From the NCBI GenBank assembly GCA_900770075.1, contig CAAGIZ010000028.1, positions 1 to 8,313 on the forward strand: a DNA stretch of 8,313 nt. Direction: 5' to 3'. Numbering within the stretch: position 1 is the first letter of the stretch; every line of letters begins with the position of its first letter. The notes beneath the pieces were generated by a model. It made no database searches and was not told where the DNA came from. It saw only the letters and a list, made by a program, of their open reading frames with translations. Made by a program: the position numbers and the translations under genes. Below are positions 6,801 to 8,313 of the stretch, one piece after another. The DNA is from Spirochaetia bacterium (GTDB lineage: Bacteria; Spirochaetota; Spirochaetia; Treponematales; Treponemataceae).

Positions 6801-8313
6801 ACAACGCTGCAAAAATCTACTGGGCTCCTGGGGAAAATGTCGCCTTTGACAGCGTAAATTCCCGGTATGTTTTGAAGACCGGGGAAAAATTCGGGGCTTT
6901 TGCAAATGTCCTTGGTCCTGTTAATGCCTTCCTGTCTGCACCTCAGAACGGTCTGACAGTTTATGCTGACGGAAACTTTGTATACATTGTGGCAGAAAAA
7001 GAAGGCCTTTACAAAAACGTAGGCGTTAAGGTGACGGACAGTCAGGGTGTAAGCTATACTTCCAGTGTTGTTGATATTTTGGTGGATGATGGGGCTCCTC
7101 TGGTTGAAATTACTGCTCCTTTGGCACAAAAGTGGATTCAGAAAAACACCATGCTTTCTGTAAAGGCTTCGGACTACAACGGTCTGGAAAGCGTTGAATA
7201 TTCCACAGACGGCGGCGAAAGCTGGAATTCTTGTAAAAACGGCGGGGCGGAAGTTTACACTGCAACCCTGAACCTCGAAAGCCGGGATGACGGTCTTATT
7301 CCTGTGGATGTGCGGGTTAAGGACATTGCAGGAAGGGTTTCTGTTGCCCGGACTGTAATACAGAAAGACACCCAGCCGCCGCAGGTACAGACCATTGTTC
7401 CTGGAGAAGGCGACATTGTAAACGGCGAAAACCTGATTGCCTTTATCGTAAAGGATAACGGGCACTTGAGCCGGGCTGAGTACGTGGCTCCTAAAAACGG
7501 AAATACTGCTCCTGCGCCGGTGGAAGTGCCGCTTGGTTCCATGGTGGTTACTCACATCGGTACGGAAGAAAAAGACATAAGCGACTTAATGTCCTTTAAT
7601 TTTTACGATGAAACGGGCAATGTGGAAACAATGCGCCGCTGGGATTTTATTATTGACCAGAAATCGGATCTGCCGGTGGCTGAAATTCACATGCCGGAAG
7701 AAGATGCCGTAATAACCACGGATTTTGTGGTTTCGGGTGTTGTAATTGATGACGACGGACCTTCCAAAGTTTACTACAAGATTGACAACGGTGAATACAG
7801 GCTGGTTTCTGACGAGTACGGTACAAGTTTTTCTATAGACGTGCCTCTTTCTTCTATGACGGACAATGAGCACTCGGTTACGGTTTATGCCGAAGACTTG
7901 AACGGTGTAAAGGGACCAGAATTTGTGCGCAACTTTAAGATTTCTCTGGAAGAGCCTAAGGGTGAAGTTTTAACTCCGCCGATTGACAATACTGTCCGTG
8001 GCTGGGTAAAACTGACCGGAAATGCCACCGACAAAAATGGCATAAGCAAGGTTTATATCTCTGTGGACAACGGAAACACCTACAACGAGGCAACCGGAAA
8101 CTTTGCCCATGAAAATGAAAAGTCGGACTGGTCTTACGAATTTGACACAAGGGTTGTGGAAGATGGAACCCACGTTGTGTTTATGAAGGTTGTGGACTGG
8201 TTTGGAATTGAGGGACTTTATTCTTCCCTGATAAATATTGACAATACGGCTCCAAGCATAAACCTTGAACTGCCTCTTGACGACTCAAAAACCACCAAGA
8301 TGCTGTTCTTCTC
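3827..8313 (+). CDS. Giant secreted Ig-like multidomain protein, C-terminus beyond window
   Basis: An uninterrupted frame of 1495 codons runs off the right edge. Residues 1-19 are a signal peptide: basic MRK, a hydrophobic FSLFFALFICASGIF core, and likely cleavage after A19. The mature chain is a series of roughly 90-100-residue beta-sandwich, Ig-like modules. Clear ones lie at about 80-165, 180-277, 277-372, 372-468, 1091-1182, 1182-1279, 1282-1375 and 1377-1475, with another starting at the edge. Module signatures recur: linkers of the IDNTxP type (D272, D1472), acidic DDDG turns (105-108, 399-402, 1308-1311) followed by a Y/W-x-LDGG-like strand, and Asp-box-like SxDxGxxW/F/Y stretches (from S212, S1126, S1412). 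The central part, about 470-1085, is less repetitive. Few cysteines and no transmembrane segment are visible, so it is likely periplasmic or surface-exposed, perhaps in adhesion or envelope structure; function and anchoring are unknown. It has its own promoter and ribosome site. Confidence 0.9.
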   Translation, partial: MRKFSLFFALFICASGIFAHGKRDIEERDVAQMDSWQEEFDISRKKEGKYNAVVTVQDKGGNETVGGPFNIFIDPDSDYSISGITNPIKNMRVPGNLNIVGTCVDDDGVDEVWLSLDGAEPVKASGKEFWSYYLDTTELSEGPHTIEVYGIDINGLSSAAKPSKKAKVTWNLDRRLPVTEVTNLALGTLVSGKITLKGTVSDGNGIKSLSYSLDGRKTFFDVKLKEDKKTGLCTFELPVNTKESPDGAAVCWFKATDRMGSVGYNSFLYFIDNTKPDVKIVSPDDGEVMNGRFGVAGYAKDKIGIQKLTWTCGDKSGEFELVPGNPYWYQEIDTLGLNTKKVEFSVTALDTAGNTVTVKKVIPIDQELDKPVVTIESPVEGSAIEGEAGLVFLRGIAGDDDGVASIEYKLDGGEAETLETHGVFYAPLNENVELSAGSHSVTVTPVDIHGVRGNPVTAKFTAKGRTPVFEAAKINSSLGSDGAFTGIVVHPEASPKYETLVTSDCGLSSVAWQLNWGENGSKTGEVQLKGGEKSVPVSIALSGDDLPYGAVTLTITVSDIYNRSSQKIELVKLLDLTRINVEKPAVVFEDSRIGENGDIINDPEHPVSGYFVGGKIKSASIVPATPFAKIEYDEFTIRLLATEALGTSAPVKVRVVSQDNVPYESRELIFHSDSPAPEVSVEQNEENLETVYGEDGLPLALPKVKISGTVRSETPLTSLSYRVISVPALFDLKTAGLVTGAGSPVFGQSEALPANTGRFEFEIDPETLKKGISVVEIVANNGKAAAAAVKIRNLPALPEKTADGKKVTAAKPVYTWIDSIDVYYTVTSQTSSENFSGTFLRSSMAAGNPELSVKGADGKIISKYTTKKEGSAKVFISSVDGTPYSSGMRVCLPRGNSPKTATVSILSDFPVSSVNWTISGEKTPGGDESQSGKIDAKQIRQIDSTHYEADIPLNNLPSRLTALKITAETSGGSASYKGTVAVVRERDSSLIDNAAKIYWAPGENVAFDSVNSRYVLKTGEKFGAFANVLGPVNAFLSAPQNGLTVYADGNFVYIVAEKEGLYKNVGVKVTDSQGVSYTSSVVDILVDDGAPLVEITAPLAQKWIQKNTMLSVKASDYNGLESVEYSTDGGESWNSCKNGGAEVYTATLNLESRDDGLIPVDVRVKDIAGRVSVARTVIQKDTQPPQVQTIVPGEGDIVNGENLIAFIVKDNGHLSRAEYVAPKNGNTAPAPVEVPLGSMVVTHIGTEEKDISDLMSFNFYDETGNVETMRRWDFIIDQKSDLPVAEIHMPEEDAVITTDFVVSGVVIDDDGPSKVYYKIDNGEYRLVSDEYGTSFSIDVPLSSMTDNEHSVTVYAEDLNGVKGPEFVRNFKISLEEPKGEVLTPPIDNTVRGWVKLTGNATDKNGISKVYISVDNGNTYNEATGNFAHENEKSDWSYEFDTRVVEDGTHVVFMKVVDWFGIEGLYSSLINIDNTAPSINLELPLDDSKTTKMLFF

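Noticed and set aside
6698..7555. Long 285-codon minus-strand frame inside the Ig-like gene
   Set aside because: It is antisense to a continuous plus-strand gene with signal peptide and repeated modules; its translation shows no domain. Other minus-strand frames over 3827-8313 are likewise shadows.

Overview
The window looks like one end of a draft contig from a spirochaete, most likely a host-associated Treponema. This is inferred from the moderate base composition with long A/T runs, the Treponema-like GC-rich intergenic elements, the parA-parB pair and a very large secreted Ig-like protein; no rRNA or other marker is present to confirm it. The first 20 bases are not genomic: they match the 3' end of the Illumina TruSeq read-1 adapter exactly, so the assembly breaks there.

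Layout: (1) positions 21-763, minus strand, the N-terminal two thirds or so of a class I SAM-dependent methyltransferase-type protein. It is cut by the adapter just where the first SAM-binding motif should begin, and it carries an in-frame GC-rich insert at about 370-460. (2) 764-1013, a divergent intergenic region with a GC-rich hairpin-rich element (795-895) and three perfect 12-bp tandem repeats, each containing TGTTTCAC, a half-site of the bacterial centromere parS. (3) 1014-2700, parA and parB on the plus strand, overlapping by 8 bp. (4) 2701-2734, a terminator that serves parB and, on the other strand, the convergent sirtuin. (5) 2736-3470, minus strand, an intact Sir2-family NAD-dependent deacetylase. 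(6) 3471-3826, an intergenic region with divergent promoters and a second GC-rich element (3598-3704). (7) 3827 to the right edge, the first 1495 codons of a giant exported protein built from Ig-like modules, with no stop in the window.

ParA and ParB form the chromosome segregation module. The parS half-site array directly upstream of parA suggests ParB binding for autoregulation or as an unusual centromere, and is the most interesting signal here. The three GC-rich elements share CACC/GGTG-type ends and similar sizes, suggesting a dispersed palindromic family, one copy of which sits inside a coding gene. The sirtuin and the Ig-like protein have no evident functional link to the par genes.
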